Shown here piece by piece: positions 17,349 to 30,049 of a DNA stretch of 64,000 nucleotides. The notes beneath the pieces were generated by a model that made no database searches, had not been told where the DNA came from, and saw only the letters and a program-made list of their open reading frames with translations. The stretch spans positions 3,472,001 to 3,536,000 of the forward strand of contig NZ_CP110636.1 in the NCBI RefSeq assembly GCF_026153355.1, in the 5' to 3' direction. Each line of letters opens with the position of its first letter. Positions within the stretch are counted from its first letter, which is position 1. This stretch comes from Streptomyces endophytica. GTDB lineage: Bacteria; Actinomycetota; Actinomycetes; Streptomycetales; Streptomycetaceae. The position numbers were made by a program, and so were the translations under genes.

Positions 17349-18286
17349 ATGACCGTCGACGCGACCCTGACGCAGGCTGCCACACCCCCCGGTGCCGCCA
17401 CGACCCCGCCGTCCGGGGCGGCCCGCCCCACGGGCGCCGCACCCCCGCGTGACGACGCCGCCCGCCGGGCCGAGCTGGCCGCCTTCCTGCGCAGCCGGCG
17501 CGAGCGGATCACCCCCGAGCAGGTCGGCCTGCCCCGCGGCGCCCGCCGCCGCACACCGGGACTGCGCCGCGAGGAGGTCGCGCACCTCGGCGCGGTCGGC
17601 GTCACCTGGTACACCTGGCTCGAACAGGGCCGGGACATCCACGTATCGCCGCAGGTCCTCGACGCGGTGGCCCGTGCGCTGCTGCTCGACCGCGCCGAGC
17701 GCAGCCACCTCTTCGCGCTCGCCGGCGCCGTCGACCCCGTGCCGGGCAAGGAGTGCACCGGCGTTCCGCGCGCCCTGCGCCAGGTCCTCGACCAGCTCGC
17801 GCCGTTCCCCGCGGTCATCCAGAACTCGCGGTTCGACATCCTCGCCTACAACAGCACCTACGGGCAGCTGTTGTGCGACCTCGACGCGCTGCCCGAGGAG
17901 GACCGCAACTGCATGTGGCTGGCGTTCACCCACCCCAGTGGCGGGCGAGCGTGGTCGACCTGGACGCCACGATGCGGGTGATGGCCGCCAAGTTCCGTGC
18001 CTCGATGGCCGAGCACGTCGCCGAGCCGGCCTGGAAGGCGCTGGTCGCGCGGCTGACGGAGGCCTCGCCGGAGTTCCGCGAGATCTGGGCCCAGCACGAG
18101 GTCGTCCGCCCGATCAGTTCCGGCAAGCTCTTCCGCCATCCACGGGTGGGCGTGCTCGAACTGACCGCCGCCAGCCTGTGGACGGGCCCCAACGCCGGCC
18201 CCAAGCTGGTCTCCTACACGCCCGTCGACGAGACCTCCCGCGAGCGGCTGGAGCAGCTGGAACAGCTGGCGCTCGTCCCGGCGTGA
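17349..18286 (+). CDS. helix-turn-helix regulator with MmyB-like ligand domain (frame broken)
   Basis: The restored protein has about 312 residues. After a low-complexity start, the helix-turn-helix (about residues 38-105) holds GARRRTPGLRREEVAHLGAV and WYTWLEQGRDIHVS. The MmyB-like domain follows (SRFDILAYNSTYGQLL, then VVDLDATMRVMAAKFR). The frame breaks at 17933-17936, where a run of four C needs a fifth. The restored junction reads FTHPQWRASVVD, the family consensus. These regulators usually control the divergent transporter or oxidoreductase, here an MFS exporter. Confidence 0.82.
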
Positions 18287-18311
18287 CGCCGTACGAGCCG
18301 GTGCCGCGGCC

Positions 18312-19774
18312 TCAGGCGCTGCGGCCCGGTGCCGTCGTGACCGCACCGTTCCGCTCGCCGTCCGCGAAGAGTTCCGCCGTGTGCCGCGCAGTGGCCCGCG
18401 CCCAGCGGCCCGTGGTGAGCGCGCCGAGCAGCAGGACGGCCGCGCCGCAGCCGGCGATGATCCACCAGGCCGGGCGGCCGGCGGCGAGGAACTCGTCCGC
18501 GGTGGCCGCCGCATGCACCCCGCTCGCCAATACGGCGCCGATCACCGCGACGCCGAGTGACTGCCCCACCTGACGGCTGGTGGAGGCCACGGCGGCGGCC
18601 ACCCCCGCCTGGGCGCGCGGCATCCCGGACACCGCCGTGTTGGTGATCGGCGCGTTGACCAGGCCGAACCCGATGCCGAAGAGGACGTAGCCGGGGAACA
18701 GCAGCCAGTTCGTGGCCTGGGCGTCGAACGCCGCGAACAGCAGCCCGCTCGCGCCCATCGTCGTACCGGCCAGCAGCAGCGACAGCCGGGACCGCGGTTG
18801 CCGACCAGCCGCCCCGACAGCGGCGCGAAGAACAGCGTCATCCCGGCCATCGGCAGCATGTAGAGCCCGGCGTCCAGCGCGGACAGCCCGCGGACGTTCT
18901 GCAGGTAGAGCGTGTTGATGAACAGGAAGCCGCCGAGTGCGGCGAACGCGCAGACCGCCACGACGGTGGCGCCGCTGAACGGCGCGCTGTGGAAGAACCG
19001 CAGATCGATCAGCGGCTCCCGCCGGCGCCGCTCGTAACCGATCAGTGCCACCAGGGAGACCAGCGCCACCAGCACGAACGCCAGGATCTCCGCCGACGGC
19101 CAGCCGGCGTCCGGCGCCTCGATGATCGCGTACGTCAGCGAGCCGAGCAGCGCGATCACCAGCAGCTGGCCGACCGGGTCGACCCGGCGCGGCTTCGGGG
19201 CGCGGGACTCCGGTACGTACCGCAGGGTGAGGAAGAGCGCCAGCGCACCGATCGGGACGTTGATCCAGAAGATCGAGCGCCAGCCGACGCTCTGCACCAG
19301 CAGCCCGCCGACCACCGGCCCGGCCGCCATGCTGATGCCGACGACGCCGCCCCAGACCCCGATGGCGCGGGCCCGCTCCCGGGGGTCGATGAAGGTGTTG
19401 GTGATGATCGACATCGCGACGGGGTTGAGCATCGAGCCGCCGACCGCCTGCACCATCCGGAAGACGACCAGCCATTCCAGGCCGGGCGCCAGGCTGCACA
19501 GCAGCGACCCGAGCGCGAAGACCACCAGCCCGACCAGGAAGATCCGCCGCCGGCCGAGCCGGTCGGCGGTCGAGCCGGCCAGCATCAGCAGCGACGCCAG
19601 CACCAGCGTGTAGGCGTCGATCGTCCACTGCATCCCCGAGACCGAGGCGTGCAGCTCGCGCTGCATGGACGGCAGGGCGACGTTGAGGACGGTGTTGTCC
19701 AGGCTGACGATCAGCAGGCTCATACAGCAGATCGCCAGCACGACCAGACGCCGTCGACGGCTGAGATCGGGCAT
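18312..19774 (-). CDS. MFS drug exporter, DHA2 type (frame broken)
   Basis: The restored protein has about 487 residues and 14 membrane helices. Helix 1 has LDNTVLNVALPSMQRELHA and motif A-like TADRLGRRRIFLVG follows helix 2. The frame breaks at 18788-18790, where GGG (plus strand) needs a fourth G. The restored junction reads LVGNRGPRLSLLLAG. Downstream the protein continues with VNAPITNTAVSGMPRAQAG, a motif-C-like segment of this family. It is a second, separate exporter 1 kb from the first; its substrate is unknown. Confidence 0.85.
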
Positions 19775-19966
19775 TCTTGAACGCTACAACGATCCCGGTC
19801 GTCCGGCCCTGGCGGGGCCACGGGTGCGGTGCGGGACAATGGGAGGCCGCAGCCGGTCGTCCGTGGCGCACGAAGCCGCGGGGCGCCGGCCCGCCCGCCC
19901 CGTACCGCCGCCCCGGACCCCCGGAAACCGAAGAGAACCGCCGGAGAAAGTCGAAGGTATCGCTCC

Positions 19967-21097
19967 ATGTCGCTGCTGCAGATCGGTCCGCACACGGTGC
20001 AGCCGCCCGTGGTCCTCGCGCCCATGGCCGGGATCACCAATGCCCCGTTCCGGACGCTCTGCCGGGAGTTCTCCGCGGGCAAGGGCCTCTTCGTCAGCGA
20101 GATGATCACGACCCGGGCGCTGGTCGAGCGCAACGAGAAGACCATGCAGCTGATCCACTTCGACGCGACGGAGAAGCCGCGCTCGATCCAGCTGTACGGC
20201 GTCGACCCGGACACCGTCGGCAAGGCCGCCCGCATGATCGCGGAGGAGGACCTCGCCGACCACATCGACCTGAACTTCGGCTGCCCGGTCCCCAAGGTGA
20301 CCCGCAAGGGCGGCGGCTCGGCCCTGCCGTACAAGCGCCCGCTGCTCCGCTCGATCCTGCGCGAGGCGGTGGCGAACGCGGGCGGGCTGCCGGTGACCAT
20401 GAAGATGCGCAAGGGCATCGACGACGACCACATCACCTACCTGGACGCCGGCCGGATCGCCGTCGAGGAGGGGGTGACCGCCATCGCCCTGCACGGCCGC
20501 ACGGCCGCCCAGCACTACGGCGGCACCGCCGACTGGGACGCGATCGCCCGCCTGAAGGACCACGTCGGCGAGATCCCCGTCCTGGGGAACGGCGACATCT
20601 GGTCCGCGGACGACGCGGTCCGGATGATGCGCGAGACCGGCTGCGACGGCGTCGTCGTCGGCCGGGGCTGCCTGGGCCGGCCGTGGCTCTTCGGCGATCT
20701 CGTCGCCGCCTTCGAGGGCCGCCCCGAGGACTACGCCCGGCCGACGATGAAGCAGGTCGCCGACGTCATGCTGCGGCACGCCACGCTGCTCGGCGAGTGG
20801 CTGAACGACGAGGCGCGCGGCGTCATCGACTTCCGCAAGCACGTCGCCTGGTACACCAAGGGCTTCGCGATCGGCTCGGAGATGCGCAGGAACCTCGCGG
20901 TCTCCTCCTCCCTCAACGAACTCTCCGACCTGCTGGGCGAGTTGGACCTCGACCAGCCCTGGCCCGCCGGTGCCGACGGCCCCCGCGGCCGCACCTCCGG
21001 CCGCAACCGCGTGGTCCTCCCCGACGGCTGGCTGGACGACCCGAACGACTGCGCGGGCGTCAGCGCGGACGCCGAGCTGGACACGTCCGGCGGCTGA
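19967..21097 (+). CDS. dus: tRNA-dihydrouridine synthase
   Basis: A 376-residue FMN enzyme that reduces uridine to dihydrouridine in the tRNA D-loop. The TIM barrel begins VVLAPMAGITNAPFRTLC. The catalytic Cys lies in NFGCPVPKVTRKGGGSAL (about residue 105), and phosphate-binding VVGRGCLGRPWLF comes late in the barrel. A C-terminal helical RNA-binding domain contains DFRKHVAWYTKGF. ATG 19967 has AAGG upstream. It is close to the DusB subgroup, but I leave the subtype open. Confidence 0.93.
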   Translation: MSLLQIGPHTVQPPVVLAPMAGITNAPFRTLCREFSAGKGLFVSEMITTRALVERNEKTMQLIHFDATEKPRSIQLYGVDPDTVGKAARMIAEEDLADHIDLNFGCPVPKVTRKGGGSALPYKRPLLRSILREAVANAGGLPVTMKMRKGIDDDHITYLDAGRIAVEEGVTAIALHGRTAAQHYGGTADWDAIARLKDHVGEIPVLGNGDIWSADDAVRMMRETGCDGVVVGRGCLGRPWLFGDLVAAFEGRPEDYARPTMKQVADVMLRHATLLGEWLNDEARGVIDFRKHVAWYTKGFAIGSEMRRNLAVSSSLNELSDLLGELDLDQPWPAGADGPRGRTSGRNRVVLPDGWLDDPNDCAGVSADAELDTSGG

Positions 21098-21120
21098 CCC
21101 CGCTCCTCAGCCCGCCGCCC

Positions 21121-21753
21121 CTACGGCCGGTACACGCACGCCGCCAGCGGTGCGTGCCGCTTCCAGTCCAGCGACTCGTACAGGGCCCGGCCCTCGTCGG
21201 TGGCGCCCAGGATGCCGAGGCGGGCGCCCTCGGACACGGCACGGTCGGCGAGGGTGCGCATGACCACGCTGCCGAGCCCGCGGCGGCGGTGGGCGGGATC
21301 GGTCTCGACCCGGTCGACGACGGTGGCCTCCCCGAGGACGGCCATCTGGCCCTTCGCGGCGAGCGTGCCGGCCGCGTCGTGCACCCGTACGTAGGTGACG
21401 CCGGCTCGGTGCTCCACGGAGGTGGCGTAGCCGTCGGGCGTCACCGGATGCGTGGTCCGCAGATCCGTGGCCATCAGGTGGCCGGCGTCCTCCCGGTCGG
21501 CCTGCCAGCCCGCCGGGAGCCAGCGCTCGACCTCCGCGTCCTCCAGACACACCTTGAGCCAGGTGTCGGGCACGGTCACCGACGCGGTGGCCGCGCGCAC
21601 CGCGGCCTCGGTGGCCTCGGACAGGACGTGCCGCCCGACCTGGCCGGGCGTGCCGACCTCGATGTACAGGCCCCAGGGCAGGGCGACCGGCTCCGGCGTG
21701 CCGCGCGAGAGCGCCCAGCCGGTTCCCCAGTTGCCGACGAGTTCCGAAAGCAT
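21121..21753 (-). CDS. GNAT-family N-acetyltransferase
   Basis: A 210-residue protein. The acetyl-CoA-binding motif is ETDPAHRRRGLGSVVMRTL (about residues 150-168), followed by LGILGATDEGRALYESLDW, typical of GNAT strands 4-5. The N-terminal half is not recognisable. The substrate is unknown. ATG 21753 has GGGGAGGA seven bases upstream. It is convergent with dus, the two stops being 23 bases apart. Confidence 0.88.
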   Translation of the reverse strand: MLSELVGNWGTGWALSRGTPEPVALPWGLYIEVGTPGQVGRHVLSEATEAAVRAATASVTVPDTWLKVCLEDAEVERWLPAGWQADREDAGHLMATDLRTTHPVTPDGYATSVEHRAGVTYVRVHDAAGTLAAKGQMAVLGEATVVDRVETDPAHRRRGLGSVVMRTLADRAVSEGARLGILGATDEGRALYESLDWKRHAPLAACVYRP

Positions 21754-21958
21754 CAAGTCCTCCCCGAGTGGCGGTTGTTGAGGGTGGTAGGTAAGAGGTG
21801 CTATCTGGGTGCGCACATTACGCGAGGGAGAGTGTCGGGGCACCTCTTTATGCGGGCGGGCCGGAGTCGGGCGCGGCGCACCGAAATGCCGGGGGCGGCC
21901 GCGTACCGTTTGAGGCCGAATGCCGGATTTACGGCATGTCGGAGATGAAGGAGCCGCC

Positions 21959-21982
21959 GTGACGAGGACGCAGTCGTGCTGA
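21959..21982 (+). other. possible 7-codon leader ORF ahead of the MarR gene
   Basis: A GTG at 21959 has AAGGAG five bases upstream, a better ribosome site than the MarR start itself. It would encode MTRTQSC and stop at 21982, seven bases beyond the first base of the MarR GTG (21976). It could be a translational coupler or attenuator, or chance. Confidence 0.35.
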
Positions 21983-22563
21983 GTGGGGACCGTTCGCTCG
22001 GCGAGGTGGAGCGGGCGGTCCGGGCCCGGGTCGGGGACCTGCCCGTGCGCCCCGAGCAGATGGCCGCGGTGGCGGGCATCTACCGGGCCGCGGCCGCGGT
22101 GCGCCAGCACTTCGAGAACTCCGTGCTGCGCGGCGCCGATCTGACCTGGACCGGCTTCGTCGTGCTCTGGGTGGTGTGGATCGGCGGCGAACGCGAGACC
22201 CGCAAGGTCGCCGAGGAGGCCGGAATCTCCAAGGGCACGCTCACCGGCGTCGCCCGCACCCTGCACAACCGTGGCCTGCTGGAGCGCCGGGCGCACCCCA
22301 CCGACCGGCGGCTCGCGCTGCTCTCCCTCACGCCCGAGGGGGAGCGGCTGATGGCCCGGCTCTTCCCGGAGTTCCACGACGAAGAGGTCTTCGTGACCGG
22401 GGGATTGAACGACGACGAGGCGCTGGACCTGGCGGAGCTGCTGCGCCGGATCGTGGCGCAGGTGGAGCGCCGCGGCGCGGAACGGCGGCTGGAACTGCTC
22501 GACGGCCGTGACCCGCCGCCCCGCCGCAGCGGCCGCCGGCCGAAGGGCGCCGGTGCGCTCTGA
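21976..22563 (+). CDS. MarR-family transcriptional regulator
   Basis: A 195-residue winged-helix protein. The DNA-binding region spans about residues 55-125: TRKVAEEAGISKGTLTGVARTLHNRGLLERR, then the wing AHPTDRRLALLSLTPEGERLM. Flanking helices form the dimer interface. The C-terminal tail is Arg/Pro-rich. GTG 21976 has GAGG eight bases upstream. It lies divergent from the GNAT gene. Its ligand and targets are unknown. Confidence 0.88.
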   Translation: MLSGDRSLGEVERAVRARVGDLPVRPEQMAAVAGIYRAAAAVRQHFENSVLRGADLTWTGFVVLWVVWIGGERETRKVAEEAGISKGTLTGVARTLHNRGLLERRAHPTDRRLALLSLTPEGERLMARLFPEFHDEEVFVTGGLNDDEALDLAELLRRIVAQVERRGAERRLELLDGRDPPPRRSGRRPKGAGAL

Positions 22564-22862
22564 GGCCCCGCCCGCCGGGTCGTATACGACCCCCGGCCGC
22601 CCGGGCCGCGTTCCGGCCCGGCCGGGAACTATGGCCTGATAGCGACGTCCTGCCCCGGCATGCCCTCCCGGCACTGGGCTTTCGCGCGCCGGATGGCCGA
22701 ATCGCGTAGCGAACGACTCACCGCGTGCGCGCGGGCGACTGTGCAACGCGGTGCTTTTCTTGATCGACCAGCCATCGAGGGGGTCCAAATGATGGGACCC
22801 CAGCACACATGAGCGCGTGATTCTCGCCACCCCTGATAGGGGTTGCGCTCAGATGAGCGAAT

Positions 22863-22906
22863 GGAGCCGGGCTCCACCTCTCGGAGAGGTGGCACCGGGT
22901 GCCACC
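22863..22906 (+). promoter_or_regulatory. three overlapping hairpins with competing pairings
   Basis: GGAGCC-G-GGCTCC (22863-22875), CCACCTCT-CGG-AGAGGTGG (22874-22892) and GGCACC-G-GGTGCC (22891-22903) share their ends. The GGTGG segment (22888-22892) can pair either backward or forward within 22888-22906 (9-base arms). Mutually exclusive structures are typical of attenuators and riboswitches. The piece AGGTGGCACCGGG faintly recalls the T-box core, but no other T-box element was recognised. Confidence 0.45.
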
Positions 22907-22983
22907 CATCTTGTGTTTGAGTGATGGATTCATTCGTCGCAGCGTGTATCACATCCGCTGCTCTACGATCACGTTTCGTAGTA

Positions 22984-23006
22984 GTGCATTCGAGTATTGA
23001 ATGCAC
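22984..23006. promoter_or_regulatory. palindrome upstream of ppdK
   Basis: GTGCATTC (22984-22991) and GAATGCAC (22999-23006) are perfect 8-base arms around a 7-base spacer, 141 bases before the ppdK start. It is a likely operator; no regulator is identified. Confidence 0.5.
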
Positions 23007-23146
23007 CTCCGAGCGGGTGATCACTTTCGATCTGCTGGCTGACAGCCGGTTACGCACGTATGTCGACCAAGTGGACGTACCCATACGCCTTCGATCTGGG
23101 TATGTTCCTCGCCGTCAGGGCAGCCCGTCGGCGAGGAGTCAGTGCC

Positions 23147-25881
<2,735 letters not shown>

Positions 25882-25996
25882 CCCAGGAGGGCACCGCGGG
25901 CGCGGGCGCGTCCGCGGTGCTTTCGAAACCACCGGAACCGGCGGCGGGGACACCTCAAAAACCCTCACCAGCCCGGCCGTCGGCTCCGGAACCCCA

Positions 25997-26031
25997 ACGA
26001 GGGCGGCACCTGTGCGGAGGTGCCGCCCTCG
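25997..26031 (+). terminator. ppdK terminator, copy 1 of a repeated hairpin
   Basis: Perfect 14-base arms (25998-26011 and 26018-26031) surround the loop GTGCGG. The whole 35-base sequence recurs identically, loop included, at 29731-29765. It lies between convergent ppdK and the STAS gene. Confidence 0.85.
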
Positions 26032-26062
26032 GTCGTGTGGCGGTGCGGGCCCGCGGCCGCCC

Positions 26063-26491
26063 TCAGGCGATCTGCCGGGCGGGGGCGGCCTCACCACGTC
26101 GCTGGTTGAGGCGGGCGACGAGGAGTGGCAGGAGTTCCTCCCCTTGGGAGACGGAGCCGAACACCGGGAAGACCTTGGTGAGACCGCTCACCCGGAGGGC
26201 CTTCAGGAAACTGGGGCCAGGGGCGACGATGCCGACCATGCCGCCGTGGGCCCGGGTCCGCTTCAGGGCGCCGACCAGCACACCGGTTCCTGTGCTGTCG
26301 AGGAAATCCACCCCACTCACCTCGATGAGCAGCTGGAAGTGCCCGTCGTTGACGAGCTCCACGAGGGCCTCCCGCAAGAGCGGGGCCGTATAGACGTCGA
26401 ACTCGCCGACGACCGTGAGCACGGTCGTCTCCTCGGAGAGGTGCTCATGGGTGAAATCCACCCGGCCGTACCGGCAAACGTTCGGCTCCAT
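26063..26491 (-). CDS. STAS-domain anti-sigma factor antagonist
   Basis: A 142-residue protein with a single STAS domain. [18 protein letters not shown] starts the fold, and the phosphorylatable Ser lies in [17 protein letters not shown] (about residue 68), as in SpoIIAA/BldG-type antagonists. Dephosphorylated forms bind an anti-sigma factor kinase and free the sigma factor. No anti-sigma or sigma gene is adjacent, so the partner is elsewhere. ATG 26491 is the chosen start. Confidence 0.9.
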   Translation of the reverse strand: MEPNVCRYGRVDFTHEHLSEETTVLTVVGEFDVYTAPLLREALVELVNDGHFQLLIEVSGVDFLDSTGTGVLVGALKRTRAHGGMVGIVAPGPSFLKALRVSGLTKVFPVFGSVSQGEELLPLLVARLNQRRGEAAPARQIA

Positions 26492-26543
26492 GCGTCCCCG
26501 CGTCCTTCCGCTCGGCGCGATCCCGGGCCTCAGAGTACGCCGC

Positions 26544-26765
26544 CTAAGCCCTGCCCCGCGCGGCCAACGACCGTGTCCAGACGATCAGTTGGCGGATGAT
26601 GCGGTCGGCGCGGCGGCTGCCGTCCGGCAGGAACGGCAGCACCACGAGGGCCGGCACGCTGGCCAGCGTGACCAGCAGGAGCGGAAGGACGAGGAGGGCC
26701 GCGGTCAGGACCCGGTACAGGGCGTTGCCGGTGCCCCGCGTGATGAGGGTGGCGAAGGGGTTCAA
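26544..26765 (-). CDS. small membrane protein, unknown function
   Basis: A 73-residue protein with one long hydrophobic stretch (about residues 18-47) that can form one or two membrane helices, and an Arg-rich C-terminus ([23 protein letters not shown]). TTG 26765 is well supported by GGAGG five bases upstream. It is divergent from the P-loop/TPR gene that starts 128 bases away. I do not recognise the family; a membrane anchor or sensor partner of that protein is only a guess. Confidence 0.62.
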   Translation of the reverse strand: MNPFATLITRGTGNALYRVLTAALLVLPLLLVTLASVPALVVLPFLPDGSRRADRIIRQLIVWTRSLAARGRA

Positions 26766-26892
26766 CTCTGCCTCCGGAGTGAGGTGATGCGTCGTCCGCT
26801 GGACGCGTTGTCGTCGTGGGGATCAGGATGGCGGCGGGCGGGAGGCCGCCGACGGGTGGCGACGGGATGCGGTGGGGAGCGGGGGAACAGCG

Positions 26893-29681
26893 ATGGGAAG
26901 CGACGAGAACCGCAGTCCGGGGCGCCGGCCCCGGCCGCTGGCCCCGCCGCGGCTGCCGCCGGGCGCGCTGCGGGAGTTCAAGCGCTTCCTGTACCGCCTC
27001 TACCTCGCCGCCGGCACCCCTTCCCTGGAGGCGATCGTGGACGCGATCGGCCAGGACGACGGCCTGCCCGGCTCGCCCTTGAAGGACACCGTCAACCGGA
27101 TCCTGGGCGGCGCGAAACTGCCCGGTCTGCACGACGCGGAGTCGGTCGCCGCGGTGCTGGCGCGGTCGGGCGGGGCCGACGACCCGGAACAGGTGGTGGT
27201 GCGGACCAAACAGCTGTGGATCGCGGCCCAGGAGAACCCCGGCCCGCCCCCGCGCACCGCCGAGGACTGGGGCGCCTTCTCCCTCGGGGTGCACCGCGCG
27301 GTCGCCGTCGACGGCAGCGGCGTCGACGACCTCACCCCGTACATCGCGCGCAAACACGACGAACTGCTCCGCGACCGGCTGCGGCACGCGGCCGAGGGCC
27401 GGCAGTCCGTCCTCGCGCTCCTGGTCGGGCAGTCCTCGACCGGCAAGTCCCGCGCCGCCTTCGAGGCCGTACGCGGCGAACTCCCCACCTGGCCGGTGCT
27501 GGTGCCGCGGGGTGCGCACGAGCTCGTCGACTGGGTGGCGACGGACTCGGTCGACGCACGCACCGTCGTCTGGCTCGGCGAGGCACAGCGCCATCTGACC
27601 GAGCCCGCCGGGGAGGAGGCGGCCCGGGCCCTCGCCGAACTCCTCGCCCGGGTCACACCGGTGGCCGTGATCGGCACCATGTGGCCGGAGTACGCCCGGA
27701 AGGTGGCCTCGCGCGCCCTGGAGACGGCCGACCGCTACGCCCATGCGCGCACCCTCCTGGAGACCTACCGCGCCGAGATCCACGTCCCGGACGGCCTCGG
27801 GGACGGCCTCGGGCAGGCCAGGAAGATCGCCGTCCGGGACCCGCGGATGCGGGCGGCCGTGGCGGCGGCGCAGTGGTCCGGCGACGGCGCCCGCGCCCGG
27901 GTCATCCAGCAACTGACCGGCGGGCCCGAGCTGGTCCGGCGGTACGAGACCGGGCCCGGCAACGCCTTCGCGGAGATCGAGCACGCGGTCGTCACGGCCG
28001 CCGTCGACGCCCGCCGCCTCGGTCACGGCAGCGCGCTGCCGGGCGAACTGCTCGCCGAGGCCGTGGCCGGGTACCTGCCGACGACCGCCCGGGTCACGCA
28101 CGACAGCGGCTGGTTCGCCACCGCCCTGCGCAGCCTGTGCGCCCAGGAGACCGGCTCGCTGTCCGCCCTGGTGCCGGACCGGGTCGCGCCGGGCCTCGGC
28201 GCGGCGGACGGCTACCACCCCGCCGACTACCTGGACCAGAGCGTCCGGCTGCGGCGCGCCCACCTGGCCCCGCCCGAGCAGCTGTGGGAGGCCGCGGCGG
28301 CCCATGCGCGCACCGTCGACGACCTGTACGCGATGGGGCAGGCGGCCCAGGACCGCCGCCGCCACGACCATGCCGTACGGCTGTACCGGTGCGCCGTGGA
28401 GCGGGGCGGTGAGGTGGCGCGTCCGGCGCTCGCGCAGCTCCTGGAGGAGGCCGGTGACCGGGAGGGCGCACAGACGGCCGCGGCGGACAGCGCGCGTGCC
28501 TGGGCCGTGCTCGGGGCGTTACGCGAGAACAGCGGGGACCGGGACGGTGCCTGCCACGCCTATGCGACGGCGGCCGGCGCGGGGAGCGGCAGGCGTGGTC
28601 GGCCCTGGTCCGGCTGCGGGAAGCGGCCGGGGACCGGGCGGGCGCCGACGAGACCGCTGCCCGGGCCGCGGAGGCCGGCTGCCCCCGGGCGTGGCTGACG
28701 CTCGCCCGGCTGCGGGACCACGCCGGGGACCCCGCGGGTGCCGGTGCGGCGTACGCCCGGGCGGCCCGCGCGGGAGAGACCTGGGGCCTGTTGGGGCAGG
28801 CCCGGCTGGCCGAACGGGCGGGCGAGCGGGCCGCGGCGGAGACCGCCTACGCGGCGGCCGGCGCCGGCGGCGTCACCGCGGCCTACGTCCATCTGGTGCA
28901 GCTGCGCTGGGCCGGCGGGGACGAGGCGGGGGCGGAGCGGGCGGCCGCACAGGCCGGCGAGCGCCGGGACGCCGAGGGCTGGTGCGTACTGGCCCGGCTC
29001 CGCCGGGAGCGGGGCGACACCGAGGGGGCGGCGCAGGCCTGGGGGCGGGCCGTCGCCGCCGGGTCGGTCACCGCGCAGGCCCAACTGGCCCGGCTCTGCG
29101 AGGAGAACGGCGACCGCGCGGGCGCCGAGCGCGCCGCCCGCAAGGCCGCCTGGCAGGGCGACGCGGAGGCCTGGGTGGCGCTGGCCCGGCTGCGGGCGGA
29201 GGCGGGCGATCCGGTGGCCGCGGACCTGGCGGCCGGAGCGGCCGCCGCCGCGGGGGACACCGACGCCTGCGCCATGCTCGCGCGGCTCAGGGAGGCGGCC
29301 GGCGACCGGGCGGGTGCCGAACGTGCCGCCGACACCGCCGCAGAGAACGGGGATCCGGAAGCCTGGGCCGCGCTCTCCCGCATCCGCGAGCGGGCCGGCG
29401 ACCGGCTGGGCTCGGAGGCGGCGGTGGCCCAGGCGAGGGAGGCCGGCGCCACCGGGGCGTGGACCGCCCTGGGCCGGGTACGCGAGCAGGGCGGCGACCT
29501 CGAGGGCGCCGAACGGGCCTATCTCACGGCGATCGCCCTGGGAGATGTGGATGCCTGGGGTGCGCTCGCCCAACTCATGGAGGAGAAGGGTGACGTGCGA
29601 CGCGCGGCGGAGCTCTACGGGACGGCGGTGGACGCCGGGGACACGGAGGCGTGGGAGGGGCTGCTGCGGACCCGGGGGTGA
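26893..29681 (+). CDS. P-loop NTPase with long TPR/Sel1-like repeat array (frame broken)
   Basis: The restored protein has about 929 residues. Residues 1-150 are helical. A P-loop NTPase domain follows with Walker A GQSSTGKS (about 179) and Walker B-like TVVWLGEAQ (about 224), and no close match to a transport ATPase, which suggests a STAND-type regulatory NTPase. From about residue 460 to the end it is made of roughly 30-36-residue helical repeats of the type AWVALARLREEAGDRAGAERAA. The frame breaks at 28581-28584 (GGGG needs a fifth G); the restored junction reads ATAAGAGERQAWSALVRLRE. ATG 26893 has GGGGGA upstream. The partner is unknown. Confidence 0.78.
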
Positions 29682-30049
29682 ACCGGTGACCCACCCGTAC
29701 CGCCCCGGTGCGGCCCCGCGGAGAAACCGGACGAGGGCGGCACCTGTGCGGAGGTGCCGCCCTCGCTTTCTCCGGACTCCCCCCTCGGGAGCTGCCGCCA
29801 CCCCGGTCGGCGCGGGAAGGCGGCCTTCGACGGGGCTGCCGAGCGGACGGTTCCTTGCCCATCACCCCCCACGGGATCGAGCAATCCGGGCCGTTCGTGC
29901 CGCCGTCGAATTGAGTACAAGCATTCCCTCCGCCCCCGGGCGGCGCGAGGACTTTCAAGTCTGGCCAAAAGGGCATGGTGACCGCGCGTGTTGGCGTGCA
30001 TACTCAGGCGTGCCGGGGGCCGACGGAACAAACCAAGGGTGGGGGTTCG
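29682..30049 (+). other. 368-base intergenic region
   Basis: This holds the second copy of the 35-base terminator hairpin near its start and presumably the promoter of the downstream ArsR-type gene. I saw no further gene or strong repeat. Confidence 0.6.
29731..29765 (+). terminator. terminator of the P-loop/TPR gene, copy 2 of a repeated hairpin
   Basis: Identical over 35 bases, loop included, to the ppdK terminator at 25997-26031, with 14-base arms at 29732-29745 and 29752-29765. A short T-run follows. Confidence 0.85.

Larger units (their letters stand above)
22564..23146 (+). other. 583-base non-coding leader region of ppdK with stacked hairpins
   Basis: I see no convincing gene here. 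The stretch from about 22782 to 22906 is dense in short inverted repeats (near 22785-22801, 22829-22844, 22850-22863 and 22863-22906). Nearer to ppdK are a CTACGA/TCGTAG repeat around 22973 and an 8-base-arm palindrome at 22984-23006. The ppdK promoter and leader must lie here. Confidence 0.6.

Noticed and set aside
22863..22906. A genuine T-box riboswitch
   Set aside because: Only a short core-like piece is present. No stem I elements or specifier loop were recognised, and ppdK is not an amino-acid gene. I kept it as an unclassified structured leader.
22629..23084. Minus-strand frame of 151 residues in the ppdK leader
   Set aside because: Its translation has no hydrophobic or domain pattern, and it covers hairpins and the probable ppdK promoter.
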